Positions 9,902 to 20,000 of a DNA stretch of 64,000 bases are shown here, one piece after another. Numbering within the stretch: position 1 is the stretch's first letter; each line of letters starts with the position of its first letter. The DNA lies in assembly GCA_001839685.1 (NCBI GenBank), contig MLAK01000057.1, forward strand, positions 7,724 to 71,723, read 5' to 3'. Made by a program: the position numbers and the translations under genes. The stretch is from Tritrichomonas foetus (Eukaryota; Parabasalia; Tritrichomonadida; Tritrichomonadidae). Under the pieces are notes generated by a model. That model did no database searches. It saw only the letters and a list, made by a program, of their open reading frames with translations, and was not told the origin of the DNA.

Positions 9902-10687
9902 ATGATGAACAAGAAGAATGCCAATGTTAAAATACAAATTCAAGAACCAGGTGGTTCAAAATCCGTCACATTTTCGCCAGTAGAAGAAAGACATTCATTT
10001 CCGATCGATGTAAATGAATCCAGCAAAATCAACCAAAATCTCGAAAAGGAATTAAAGCTTTGGAATGAAACGTTTATCGAACTAACCAAAATTCTAACAA
10101 AAGCGACTCCATACCCTTCTATTTTTATTCAAAGTGAAGAAGATAAGAGAAATGTTTTGAAACAATTGTGTGAAAGCGTCACAAACAAGGCCATAGATCC
10201 AACAAATTCGAAACAATATAAACAGCTTGAAGTGAATCTTAAAAATTGCCAAGCAAAAGTTGAAGAATTAAATCAACGATGTCAATCAATCACGGAGCAA
10301 CTTTCAGCAATTCCACAAAAGGAAATTGTTGAAAAGGAAAAAGAGGTGCTCGACCAAAAAATCTCAAATTTGGAGGAAATCCTCAAGAGGCAAATTAAGG
10401 AAAGAAAAAATGCACTCTTACAAGAAAAGAATAAAGTGCACAGAAGGAAGGCCCGCGACTTTTCTCTAGATGGGCTCCAGTCAACCAGTCGAAGATCATC
10501 AATGAAATCCAACTCAAACACAGATTTAAAGAATATCACACAATTATCGAGCAATTCTTCATTTGCTTTTGATCAAACGCCTATAAACAAGCCACCTGCA
10601 TCTGCCGATCCAAGAATGCTCAAATCCCCCAAGCTCCTTCCTTTAATTGAAGATGAAAATAGCATAGCAAACGATACATTTGCATGA
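9902..10687 (+). CDS. 261-aa coiled-coil protein, unknown function
   Basis: Not assigned to a family. Residues about 40-185 are helical, with a strong coiled coil at about 105-175 rich in Glu, Lys and Gln. The C-terminal third is Ser/Asn-rich and disordered, with basic-Ser patches (TSRRSSMKS) that look like phosphorylation targets. No membrane segment. The start is the ATG at 9902, with a second ATG immediately after. The open frame extends upstream only through non-ATG codons, and the AACTTTTTGA box at 9872 ends 20 nt before this ATG. A structural or flagellar-associated role is possible but not shown. Confidence 0.75.
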   Translation: MMNKKNANVKIQIQEPGGSKSVTFSPVEERHSFPIDVNESSKINQNLEKELKLWNETFIELTKILTKATPYPSIFIQSEEDKRNVLKQLCESVTNKAIDPTNSKQYKQLEVNLKNCQAKVEELNQRCQSITEQLSAIPQKEIVEKEKEVLDQKISNLEEILKRQIKERKNALLQEKNKVHRRKARDFSLDGLQSTSRRSSMKSNSNTDLKNITQLSSNSSFAFDQTPINKPPASADPRMLKSPKLLPLIEDENSIANDTFA

Positions 10688-11096
10688 GTACGATTATATG
10701 TTTGAATAAATTCTTTTCACCTGTCAATTTCTTCTTTTTTTTAAAAAAAAAATCTTTTCATTCAATATTGAATCAATAGATTATTATTTTATTAAAATCT
10801 GTTCATTTTTGAATTTAAAGTGGATAAAATATGTGATTTAAAAATGTTGATTCTCCTTCAATAATGAAATCAGATATTATATGACGAGAGAATGAAATAA
10901 CTTCAATTGAATATTTAAGATGGTCGACCAATTACCGAAACAAAATCAACATCGAAGCCGTCGTTTCAAAAGAAATAATTGAAGTGTTTATTTTTATTCG
11001 GCCAAAAATAACAATTCACGATACACGAAGATCGCCAATAAAACGAAATCCAACAAAGTCAAAACAATCAAAAATCGAAAACTTGAACGCTTTTAA
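10688..11096. other. intergenic, nothing firm
   Basis: Spacer between a plus-strand gene end and the 3' end of the KIX-like gene. The second half (10920-11090) is less AT-rich. It holds a 20-codon frame starting at 10921, with no sign that it is a gene. Confidence 0.4.
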
Positions 11097-11831
11097 TCAC
11101 ATAAAAGAAAAAGACATGGCTTCTCCAAAATCAAGATCTTCTTTCATAAAGTTCGAATCAAAAAGATTATCACCCGATATTTCAAATGCATCAGGCGCCT
11201 TCCCGACTAAAGGAAACATATCAGATTCCTTTGGAAAACTATTTGGTAACGAACTTGCATGGTTATTATTTAGATTGAAATCAAAACTGTTATTAAAAAT
11301 ATTTAACGATGATGATAGGTCGGGTGCACTTTTCTTAGGTTGCATCTTTTGCACAGGCATCATTAAGATGTCGGAATTGAGCTGAATTTGCCCTGGAAGT
11401 GACTGTACGGTTTTGACACCACAAGGTGAATTATGTGGTGAATTTAGCGTCAGATTGCATGTTAGATTACTTGAATAATTTGACATACTATTTGACAAAT
11501 TTAAATGCGCTGGTGAATTGTTATTAATGTGAGGTGAATTTAAAGGCGAACTGTTTGATGGAATCATATTTCTTTTCAAAACCTCACATAGTTCGTGCGT
11601 TTTAACATGAAGAACGTTATGATACTCATCATTTGACATTTTGTATTTAGGCGTTAAACAAGCTGCTTCGACTGTTTGCGCATATTTCGTTGCTTGTTTT
11701 TTCATAACAGATTCGCTCACAGCCTCGTTTCTGAGATAATATATCTGTTGTAAGGTTGCAAAGATCTCTTGGGAGACCTCATTAAGGAACCTTTTTCTCT
11801 TTAAGTAGCATTTCCCCTTCGCGCCTGACAT
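11097..11831 (-). CDS. KIX-like domain protein with Asn/Ser/Pro-rich tail
   Basis: Residues about 13-88 of this 244-aa protein resemble a KIX three-helix domain. A basic start (KRKRFLNEV) leads into an amphipathic helix. Then comes YAQTVEAA and DEYHNVLHVKTHELCEVL, which follows the KIX signature YAkkVE....sr.EYy.lL..kiy.iq.eL of CBP/p300 and Med15. KIX domains bind activation domains of transcription factors. The remainder is low-complexity Asn, Ser and Pro with repeated NSPHN-like patches, typical of coactivators such as Med15/Gal11. Assignment rests on pattern matching by eye. The ATG at 11829-11831 is the only sensible start. Conserved helices with a variable tail argue for a transcription role, in line with ADA2 nearby, though the two are not linked. 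Confidence 0.7.
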   Translation of the reverse strand: MSGAKGKCYLKRKRFLNEVSQEIFATLQQIYYLRNEAVSESVMKKQATKYAQTVEAACLTPKYKMSNDEYHNVLHVKTHELCEVLKRNMIPSNSSPLNSPHINNNSPAHLNLSNSMSNYSSNLTCNLTLNSPHNSPCGVKTVQSLPGQIQLNSDILMMPVQKMQPKKSAPDLSSSLNIFNNSFDFNLNNNHASSLPNSFPKESDMFPLVGKAPDAFEISGDNLFDSNFMKEDLDFGEAMSFSFM

Positions 11832-12223
11832 GATTTTTCGAAGATTTTATGCATGAATCCAAAGTATGCGTTTTTTATGATAGAATTTATGATGAGATTA
11901 TTGATTGAGATAATTGAATTCATTTCAATAGTTGGAATCAAAAAAAATATTACATGCTGAATCTACACACTTATTTTTTCTTTGAAATTGTAAATATTTT
12001 TTGATACCTAAATGATCCCATTAAATGATCTTTTTTGTATTATCATTCAAAGTTCTTCAAGAGCATTGAAAATATACATTTTCCATAAAATTTCTTTTTT
12101 TTCAGAGTATTCGTAAAATAGTAAAAAGACAAAAAGTGACAATAATTGAGATAATTATGAGAAAACTAGCGGTTTTTTTTAATCAGTAAAATTCAGTTTG
12201 TTTGAATATGATGAAAAAATTGA
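11832..12223. other. intergenic, AT-rich, nothing recognised
   Basis: AT-rich sequence upstream of the minus-strand KIX-like gene. It contains a CAAAAAGTGACA box at 12130, with no gene near enough to use it. Confidence 0.4.
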
Positions 12224-12562
12224 ATAAAACTTATAAATGCTCACAATTCTTTTCTTTCTTTTTTCAATGAAGAGTGGAGCTCCGTTTTGACATCTCAAAG
12301 GGTTTTATCTCCTTTAATTGCCAAATACTGGAAATCTGAGAATGTTTGACGCATTACATCAACGAAAAATAAATTGTTGAGTATTCAAAAATATTTACAA
12401 GAAAATGGATTCTCTTTCAATCATTTTGGATTTGTGTCGAACAAATTGCCGTTCTTGTGGCAAATTCATAGAGAAAGCAGAATTAATTCAATATATTTAA
12501 TTAAAATATATTCAATCATTTGTATCTTCATTCAAATATTTGAATGCAATCAATGTAAATGA
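12224..12562 (+). pseudogene. possible decayed BTB/ankyrin-family remnant
   Basis: Reading the frame that ends at 12562 upstream through one TGA (12347-12349) gives a protein-like stretch. It includes FNEEWSSVLTSQRVLSPLIAKYW before the stop, in which LSPLIA recalls the conserved start of trichomonad BTB-like/DUF3447 proteins. After the stop comes a helix-like segment with IQKYLQENGFSFN. Composition is less AT-biased than the flanks. There is no start codon or promoter box. I infer a remnant of a member of a large trichomonad gene family; the family assignment is weak. Confidence 0.3.
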
Positions 12563-12884
12563 TCATTATGTGATACAAAACCCGAGATTTCATTTTCACA
12601 CAGTCAGACTTCTTTTGATAGATATCGTTTTTTCATCGTAATCACAGTGTATTGAATTTTATAGGCTCTTTAAAAAACACAGCGATTTCCAATATTATTT
12701 TGCATTGTTTGATAATTCCGACGTTTCGAAACAGTGCGCGAAACATAATTTTTCCTCATGTTTATAGAAACGAGATATAATAGCACAAAATACAAAAGAA
12801 CTACACACATTTGAGAAAATAAAATATCAATTCGGAAAAAAGTGCTGGAAATCCGTCACATTGCTTTTAAATGTATGTTTAGTT
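12563..12884. other. intergenic, nothing recognised
   Basis: Spacer between the remnant and the 3' end of IFT74. No frame or repeat stands out. Confidence 0.4.
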
Positions 12885-14399
12885 TTATAAAAGTGCATTT
12901 ATTTCCGAAACAATATTCATAGCAGCTCTTTTTACAATCGCATAATTAGTCCTTCGCCTATTTTCTTCTATACCTTCTACTGTTGAGTTATTTTCTACTG
13001 CTCTTGCTCTTATTTCTTTTTCAATTACGTGTAGTTTGTTTTGTATGTCGTTTGATCTCAATTGTGCTCGAGTTTCGTTATATTTGGTTGCTAGAGCATT
13101 TTGAGCCTTTCTTAGATTATGAAGTTGTGCTTTCAGATTGTCTCTTTCGATAACTTTATCTTTCTTTCTGATTTCACCTTCTTGTCTGACACTCGAAACA
13201 TCTTCAAAATTAGGCATTTCATCTTCCATCTCCTGCATTCTAATTTTAATTTGTTCGATTTCATTTTTAATTTTTTGATCAACATTTTTCAAATCATCAA
13301 ATTCACGACGCCGATTTTCAACTTCTCTTTGTAATTGTTGCATTGTTGATTGCGCGTCTTGCATTTGCCTCTCTTTATAGGCGAGGTCTGTTTGCATTTG
13401 CTTGAAATTATCAATGGATGGAAGTTCATTCACTGCTTCAAGATCATGTGATGTTTGAACTAATATATCAAAAACTCTTCTTTGGCAATCCATTAGTTCT
13501 TGTTTTGTTTGTTCCATTGTTGTTGGAAAGTTTTGCATGAAAACATTCATGTCCTTTTCTCTTTGAAGAAGCTTCAGGTATTGCTGACCACGCTCTGTTT
13601 GTAAATCACCTTCTCTATCTTCGATATTTTTAATTTGGTTATTTACAAACTGAAGAGCCTTTTGTTCATCTTGAATGCTTTTTTCAGTATCACCAATTTC
13701 TTTTGTTGCCTCTTTTACCATTTGCAGCAATTCTTCTCTTGATTTTCCTTGTAGATTTCCAGTTGAGCTTTTCATTTCACTTACTTTAGATTCAAGGTCC
13801 TCTACTTGTTTGGCTAAGGCTTGAAGTTCTGGTGCACCTTCTCCTCTCAGCATCTCTTTAACTTTTTGTTCTTTCTCTAAAACAGTTGCTTCAAGTGATC
13901 GTTTTTCTTTGAATGTTTTATTGACATCTTCTTCATATAGCATGTTTGATTGCTCAACTGAATGGAATCTGGAAATGAGTTCATCAACAGACGTACCACT
14001 TGATACCCTATCTGCTAAGACATTATAATCAGCAAGCTCTGCTTCAGATTCGGATATCTCTTTTCGAAGCGATGCAACTTCTTGAGAAAGGTTAACTTGA
14101 ATAGATTGGCCTCTTTTTCGTGATTCGATCTCTTTTTCAATTCTTTCGATTTCTTTCACAATATCATTGATCTTTGTTCGAAGAATACCAATGAAAAAAC
14201 TTCTATCGGCAACTTGGCGTCCTCCAGATTGTGTGTGGGCTGATGGTAAACCCTGTTTTGACATTGGTCGGACATTGACTGATATTCCTCTACTTGGAGC
14301 AGAAACTTCTGCCCCATTACGTGTGCGGCTTGGTGGACGCATCCCATGTGGGACTCCTGATGTTGGTGGACGTGCTACTGATGGAGGTCTTGCATGCAT
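12885..14399 (-). CDS. IFT74: intraflagellar transport protein IFT74
   Basis: The 504-aa protein starts with a basic, Pro/Arg/Gly-rich tail (ARPPS, TSGVPHGMRPPSRTRNG), as IFT74 does; in other species this tail helps bind tubulin. A block like human RSFFIGILRTKI (human SYYLGLLRSKI) follows at about residue 70, then ADYNVLADRV (human ADYNMLVDKL), then continuous coiled coil to the end. IFT74 pairs with IFT81 in the IFT-B core that moves cargo along the flagellum. Human IFT74 is 600 aa, so this is slightly short. The frame stays open upstream to 14582, but that extension (FFYFLVGYF...) does not resemble IFT74. The ATG at 14399 begins exactly at the basic tail, and a CTAAAAAGTAA box (14405-14415) sits just upstream. 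Confidence 0.93.
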   Translation of the reverse strand: MHARPPSVARPPTSGVPHGMRPPSRTRNGAEVSAPSRGISVNVRPMSKQGLPSAHTQSGGRQVADRSFFIGILRTKINDIVKEIERIEKEIESRKRGQSIQVNLSQEVASLRKEISESEAELADYNVLADRVSSGTSVDELISRFHSVEQSNMLYEEDVNKTFKEKRSLEATVLEKEQKVKEMLRGEGAPELQALAKQVEDLESKVSEMKSSTGNLQGKSREELLQMVKEATKEIGDTEKSIQDEQKALQFVNNQIKNIEDREGDLQTERGQQYLKLLQREKDMNVFMQNFPTTMEQTKQELMDCQRRVFDILVQTSHDLEAVNELPSIDNFKQMQTDLAYKERQMQDAQSTMQQLQREVENRRREFDDLKNVDQKIKNEIEQIKIRMQEMEDEMPNFEDVSSVRQEGEIRKKDKVIERDNLKAQLHNLRKAQNALATKYNETRAQLRSNDIQNKLHVIEKEIRARAVENNSTVEGIEENRRRTNYAIVKRAAMNIVSEINALL

Positions 14400-14628
14400 G
14401 ATTTCTAAAAAGTAACGAGAAACTTTCAAAGATTCGATATTATAAACGTATACATATGATCTTAGTATGTCTACTTTTTCAGTAAATATCTGGTCAGATC
14501 GCTTTTCATTATCATACCATTCTTTTCGGATTAGTCTCTTGTCACCAATAATAAAATAACCAACCAAAAAGTAGAAAAACACCTAACATAGCATAAAAGT
14601 TGTTGGTTAAGCCATTTGATTAATTTTA

Positions 14629-15046
14629 AGCAAGTAATAAAGTAGAGAACGCCAGGAAATTTTTTTGCTATGAATATCTCTTTTTGACAGAAATGTGATG
14701 TGACTTGTTGGGTCTCTTCGACTCATTCAGTCTTTGGGATAGGCGTTGGTGCGTGACCAGCGATCTAGTTCGCTTCGTTCTCTCCATCATGTTCACTCAC
14801 TGCGCTTCCTCCAAGTGGAAGAGACCCAAAGAACAAGCAAAGTTCACATCACATTTACCCATTATGTTTTTCCATTTTTGACCTTTATTTGGCCTTCGCT
14901 TTATGTTTTATCTTATCACATTGGAAATACCTTTTCAGTTATAGAGAACAATGAAAATCAACTTTATCACTTGCTTATTTCTAATTCATCTGTTTATGCT
15001 TGTGTTGATTTTCATTGTTCTCTACTGAATTACTTGCTTATTTTCA
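14629..15046. repeat. nested inverted-repeat region
   Basis: Several inverted repeats are nested here. A 20-bp perfect pair is 14943-14962 with 15004-15023 (AGAGAACAATGAAAATCAAC and its complement). AAGCAAGTAATAAAGTAGAG at 14629 recurs inverted at 15043-15021 and, in part, at 14976-14961. An outer pair has AAATGTGATGTGA near 14690 and its complement near 14862, with GGGTCTCTTC at 14710 and GAAGAGACCC at 14818. The centre (14735-14815) is clearly richer in G and C than the surroundings. This could be a MITE-like element or a structured RNA; no transposase frame is present. Confidence 0.75.
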
Positions 15047-15828
15047 CTTCCTTTCATTCGCCAATGATATTCTCAACTGGAAAAAATGGAAAGTTTAATT
15101 GAATAAAATAACTACTTGCCAGTTTATCATTCCATAATAATTGTTGAGTGTTAAGGTGAAATAAATTAATGAAAACCGCTATCCTATATACCTAAATTGA
15201 AAGATGTTTATCATCCATATTTTCTGTAATAAAATGGCCAAAATGGTATTCATTATTTTGACTATTTAAACATTGAAAAAACTGTTTTGAGGAGATCTTT
15301 TTTTTTGCCCATCTCTAAAAGAACAAAATTATTATTTGTTTCTCAATCATCGATTTTGTCTCATGTTAGTGTTGCGTTTTTAGGAATATGGAACAATCAA
15401 GATTTTTTTTCATTTCGGAAATGTATTTCCTATTCAAATTTGTATTCAAAAATTGAATATATAGTATCAATGATATAACATTCCCAAAAATGTATTTCTA
15501 TAATCTGAATCTCTTTCCAAAATGTCAAAAAAATTCTAATTTCACGAATTCACAGAAAATAGAAAAATTCGAAAAAAAAATTCATTGCCATTCAAAAGAC
15601 TCAAGTTTCAATATAAATTAAAAACGTTCTTATACAATTTTTGATGAAATTCCAATAAACGTTAATTTTCACCTTAGAATTTGATTAAAGTTAATTATAT
15701 TGAGGCAATCAATTCAAAAATACTTCACTTTTTCAATATATGTATCTATACAAAAGGTTAGCCTAAAAATTTTAACAGACATTTCCTATTCAAAAATGTG
15801 AATTTCAATGCACGTTTTCTCCATTCAT
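15047..15828. other. intergenic, AT-rich, nothing recognised
   Basis: AT-rich spacer between the inverted-repeat region and the promoter of the PLAC8-type gene. Short frames are present but have AT-driven composition. Confidence 0.4.
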
Positions 15829-15840
15829 CTGAAAAAGTCA
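15829..15840 (+). promoter_or_regulatory. AAAAAGT promoter-like box before PLAC8 gene
   Basis: CTGAAAAAGTCA lies 36 nt before the ATG at 15876, in the usual range for this box. Function inferred. Confidence 0.35.
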
Positions 15841-15875
15841 TAGTTATATTCAAACATCTTTACCAAAAAAACAAA

Positions 15876-16430
15876 ATGTATCCTTATAACCCTTCTGCCA
15901 AAACAGGATCATACGAAAATACTCTTTGCGGATGCCTCTCCGATTGTGGTGTCTGTTGCTATGTTTTCAACTGCTATTGCTGCGCTCTTCCTCATACATG
16001 GGCTGACGTTCGTGGCGAGTCCTGCGGCTGCTGCCATCTTTGCGCCAGAGGTCTCTGGATTCGATCCAACATAAAACAGATGCGTGGAATACAGCCTTCC
16101 TTCTGCGGAGACTGTATGGTTTACTGCTTCTGTGCAACATGCGCTTTGTCACAAGATAGAAGAGAATTTAACGCAATTAAAGCATGCGGACCAGCACAAA
16201 ATCGCTCCATGACACAGCAGGTTCAACAACAGCAACAATACTACCAGCCACCTCAACAGCCCCAAGGATATTCAATGCCACCACCTGGATACGCACCACC
16301 ACCACAAGGCTACGCGCCACCGCCACAAGGCTACGCACCACAGCAGGGTTATGCTCCTCCTCCACAGGGTTATCCTCAACAGAAAGATGAGAGCTCATCT
16401 TCTTCTTCTTCATCCTCATCATCTTCGTAA
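15876..16430 (+). CDS. PLAC8-family cysteine-rich protein with PGYAPPPQ repeats
   Basis: The 184-aa protein has a PLAC8 (Cys-rich) domain at about residues 10-100. It shows LCGCLSDCGVCCYVFNCYCC, then many Cys, then R..IR..MRGI and DCMVYCFCATCALSQDRREF, which is the standard PLAC8 ending. The following tail is Gln-rich, then has repeats of GYAPPPQ (about 130-170) and a C-terminal run of Ser. PLAC8 proteins in fungi, plants and animals are small membrane-associated proteins linked to metal handling, size control or cell contact; the substrate here is unknown. The ATG at 15876 is chosen because the domain begins right after it and the promoter-like box is 36 nt upstream. The upstream open stretch adds nothing recognisable. 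Codon use is visibly GC-richer than in the flanks, suggesting good expression. Confidence 0.85.
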   Translation: MYPYNPSAKTGSYENTLCGCLSDCGVCCYVFNCYCCALPHTWADVRGESCGCCHLCARGLWIRSNIKQMRGIQPSFCGDCMVYCFCATCALSQDRREFNAIKACGPAQNRSMTQQVQQQQQYYQPPQQPQGYSMPPPGYAPPPQGYAPPPQGYAPQQGYAPPPQGYPQQKDESSSSSSSSSSSS

Positions 16431-17010
16431 TGAATCTATTTTTCAAAAAAAAAGAAACTCTTTTTTAAGTGTTAATAAAAAAAAAAAAAAAATGAAAGAT
16501 CTCTTCTTTACTTTTTTTTTTTTTTTTATTTCTTTACTTTTATTTTGTTTTTCAGGAAAGCTCATTTCCCTCTTGTCAAGAGTCTGTCTAGGGTTCCAGT
16601 GAATGCCCAGTGTTTGAAAAAATAATGGCCAGTGTTTGCGAAAAATCGGAATAAGCTACACGTCCATCAACCAAGTGCGCACTGTTTACCGTGAACAAAT
16701 AAGGTCAAATAAAAAGTCAAATTAACGAAAAGTGTTCACAGTAAAACAGGTTGAGCTTTATTTGAAATTAGCGTTCTCCTAATTCTGCCAAAAGTAATTC
16801 TACTTTAGTAGAATAGAATAAATTATCAAACTAATTCTCATACGAATTCTTCAGGCAAAAAATCAAATGGAAGATACCTCTTGAAGTTTTTCCAGAAATA
16901 TCATTTTTAGGGTATTTTCGTTCGGGTATATTTTTGTTCAAAAAGTTGACTAGCAATTTGTATTTTCATAGAAAATAAACCATTGGCATTTCATATAAAA
17001 TATCCAAAAA
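16431..17010. other. intergenic holding dispersed element and promoter box
   Basis: Contains A- and T-runs at 16447-16530, one copy of the 49-bp dispersed element (16691-16739) and a CAAAAAGTTGAC box (16939-16950) upstream of the ULK4-type gene. Confidence 0.6.
16691..16739 (+). repeat. 49-bp dispersed element, copy A
   Basis: Begins GTGAACA and ends TGTTCAC, with TCAAATAAAAAGTCAAA in the middle. It aligns without gaps to copies at 40864, 48538 and, inverted, 45166. Flanks add a further imperfect inverted pair (CTGTTTACC / AGTAAAACAG). It lies about 270 bp upstream of the plus-strand gene at 17011. Confidence 0.85.
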
Positions 17011-20000
17011 ATGTGCGAAGTTGAAATTTATAACGAAATTGGAAGTGGTAGAAACGGTTTGACATATCAGCCAACGACAGTTTATAAAGGCCGCCTCAGA
17101 AATTCAATCGAATTTGTCGCAGTTAAATGTATTGATATTCAGAGATTAGCAGAAGTCACGAGTTCCTTCAATCTTGCCAAAAAATTAAATCACGATAACA
17201 TTGTAAAAGTTATGGGCCTTGTTCAAGATTCGAGCCGACTCCAATTAATTGTCGAATATTGTCCAGGTGGAACACTTTTAGACTTACTTGAAAGGGACGT
17301 TTCACTTCCTGAATCAGTTATCCAAATTTTTGCTTCTGATATTCTTTCGGCTTTCAAGTATCTTCATAATAATAAAATACTTTATCGTGATTTATCACCA
17401 CGAAATATTTTATTAGATGAATGTGGTTTAATTAAACTTGGTGATTTTTGCCGTTCAGGAAAATTTGGTGAACCAATTGATTTTTCACTTGTTGATATAG
17501 AAATGTTACAATTTTTGCCACCTGAACTATTGAATGATGAATCAATGCCGACAATTGCATCAGATATTTATGGATTTGGTTGCTTGTTGTACTATATGGC
17601 AACTGGATCACCACCATTTGTTAGTACAGATGAAGACATGTTAATAAACATGATTTTTAATGAACAAGTTTGTAAAATTGATGAAATGTCAAATGAATTC
17701 AATGATCTTATCAAAAAATGCCTTTCCAAAGATCCAAATAATCGACCAACATGGAAAGAATTAGTTTCTCATAAATTTTTAAAAGAAGCATTATTGGATC
17801 GACTTGATGATGCTTTTGTTGATTTGAAAACTTTACCAAATGATTCAATTTTCATCACAGATCAAAGAAATGCACAAACTCCAAATAATAATCAACGAAA
17901 TTCAAGATCATTTGCACTTTCTCAATCGTTATCTGTTTCATTAAAAGGATCCCTCTCAAACTATATCAATATGAACCAGAAAAATAGTCAGCAAAATGAT
18001 CAACAAAACATTCAACAGAAAAATGACTTAATTAAAAATAAGAAAGATTTATTAAAAAGCTCAATTGATATAAAAGCAAGAGAAACTAATACACAAGATC
18101 AGAAAGATTCAAAAAGTGATTCAATTAAAGAATGCGAATTTGGATTTACAAATTCTAAAACTTTGATGTATGAGGCAATTAAAAATTTGATTTTACAAAA
18201 TAATCTTTTCTCACAAAATTATCTTTCAGTGAATCCAAGTATCATGAAAGACAATTTCCCACCTTTTGAAGGAATTGCTATGCCAGTTTCTCCTGCATCA
18301 CTACGCTCAAACAATGCTGATGATGTAGAGAAATCGGTTTCAAAACTTTGTTCATTTTTCAAAGGCCCAGATCGAATGAATACAAAATCTCCTGTTTTAA
18401 CTTATTTAATTACACAGTCCAAATTCCCTGAAACTGCACAGAACATAGCAAATTCCCCATTATTGAATGTTTTAATTGAACAAGCAGTTGAAACAAGTCA
18501 TTCTCAACTTTCTGCTTTGTTTTTGACTCTTTATGGATCAATTTTATCAAATACCTCATACATCGGTCCAAAAAATATCAAAAGTTTGATTGAAAAGCTT
18601 CCAGTGCTAGAAAAATTATGTTCATCACCACATGATTCAATTACAGAAAAAGCAGTTGCAGCAGTTGGTGAACTTCTATCTTTTCTTTGTAGAACAGATT
18701 CTATTTCAGACGATATTTCTTCTCTATTTTCTGTTTTTTCGAAAATTGTGCTGAATGCATTAAAATCTAAAAACGATACTTCTCGTCATATATCTTTGAA
18801 GATTATAATCAATGTTTCGCTTTCTGGTTATTTAACAGAAGTATTTGAAAACATTGACATCATTGAAAACGTTTTATCTCACTTTGAAATCACATCTCAA
18901 TCAAATAACCAAGGAAACAATCAAATTAATTATTTGAATGAGTCGTTTTCGATTTGTGTTGCAGCAATTTTCATTTTCAAACCACCAACTTTGCTCGATT
19001 TTGCAAGTCGTGTTTCACACCAATTAATTTCTTTATCTAATAATTCAAATGCTCAAATTATGGGAATTGTTATTGCAACAGCTACGAATACATTATTAGC
19101 TATGCGTGATTTAATCGTTAATATCTTTAATGAAGGTAATGGTGAAGTTAAAAACAAAGCATTTCTTGCACTTTGTTTAATTTTTAAAGATCATTCTCAC
19201 GAATTTGTTGAATTAGCACCCAAATTCTTCAGTCATTTAGAAAAGTTTTTAAATGTTCCTGATTTTGAACCTGTTGTTTCATGGGCTATTCAATGTTGTG
19301 AATCAGCAGTTGATGCTGTTACAGTTGGTGAAGATTATGATCTTTTACAAATTGTTTATCAAGCAATCCAAATAAAACAATTAGCTTTAAGTATTTGGAC
19401 TACAAAATTCGAGAAAAAAGTTCGAAAAATTGTTCGAAATACTACTTTTAATAATGCCAAGAGTGAAGTAGCTCTTCAACTAATACAATGTGCACTTTGT
19501 TATAACATTTGTGACTTTTCTATCGTTTCTGATCTTTGTCGCGCATTGAATTCACAACTTGGAATTGTTCGATTCACTGTTGTCAAAATTATAGCTGATG
19601 CTTCAAGCCAGAAACCATTTAGTGACAGTTTAATGCAATTTATTGAATCAAATGTTCTCACCCAACTGATAGCTTTACTTCAAGATGAACCTTTTGTTGT
19701 TGATCAAACTCTTCGAATCCTATACAATTCTGCAGAAATGAAACCCGAAAAAGATTCAACTGTTCTTAAAGCTATATCAAAACCATCTGTTGTTTCACTC
19801 ATCATTTCATCTGTTATCGACAACACATATGCACTTAATTTAATTACACGAATCATTGATGCACGAACTGTTTCAGTTGATTCTCTTCTCCAAGCACGCC
19901 TCGTACCAACCATTCTTTCATCAATGGAAAAGAAACCACTAAACAACCAAAATTACGCAAATAATGCTAATAATTCAAATGCTGGTAATAATAATGTTGC

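Noticed and set aside
14400..14582. Extended N-terminus of IFT74 (61 residues)
   Set aside because: The added part (FFYFLVGYF...) is hydrophobic and unlike IFT74. The basic Pro/Arg-rich tail begins at the ATG at 14399 and a promoter-like box lies between.
14735..14815. GC-rich stretch as a tRNA or snRNA
   Set aside because: No T-loop, anticodon arm or CCA-type ends; it does not fold by eye into a cloverleaf.
15287..15478. 63-codon ORF in AT-rich spacer
   Set aside because: AT-driven composition, no domain and no promoter-like box.
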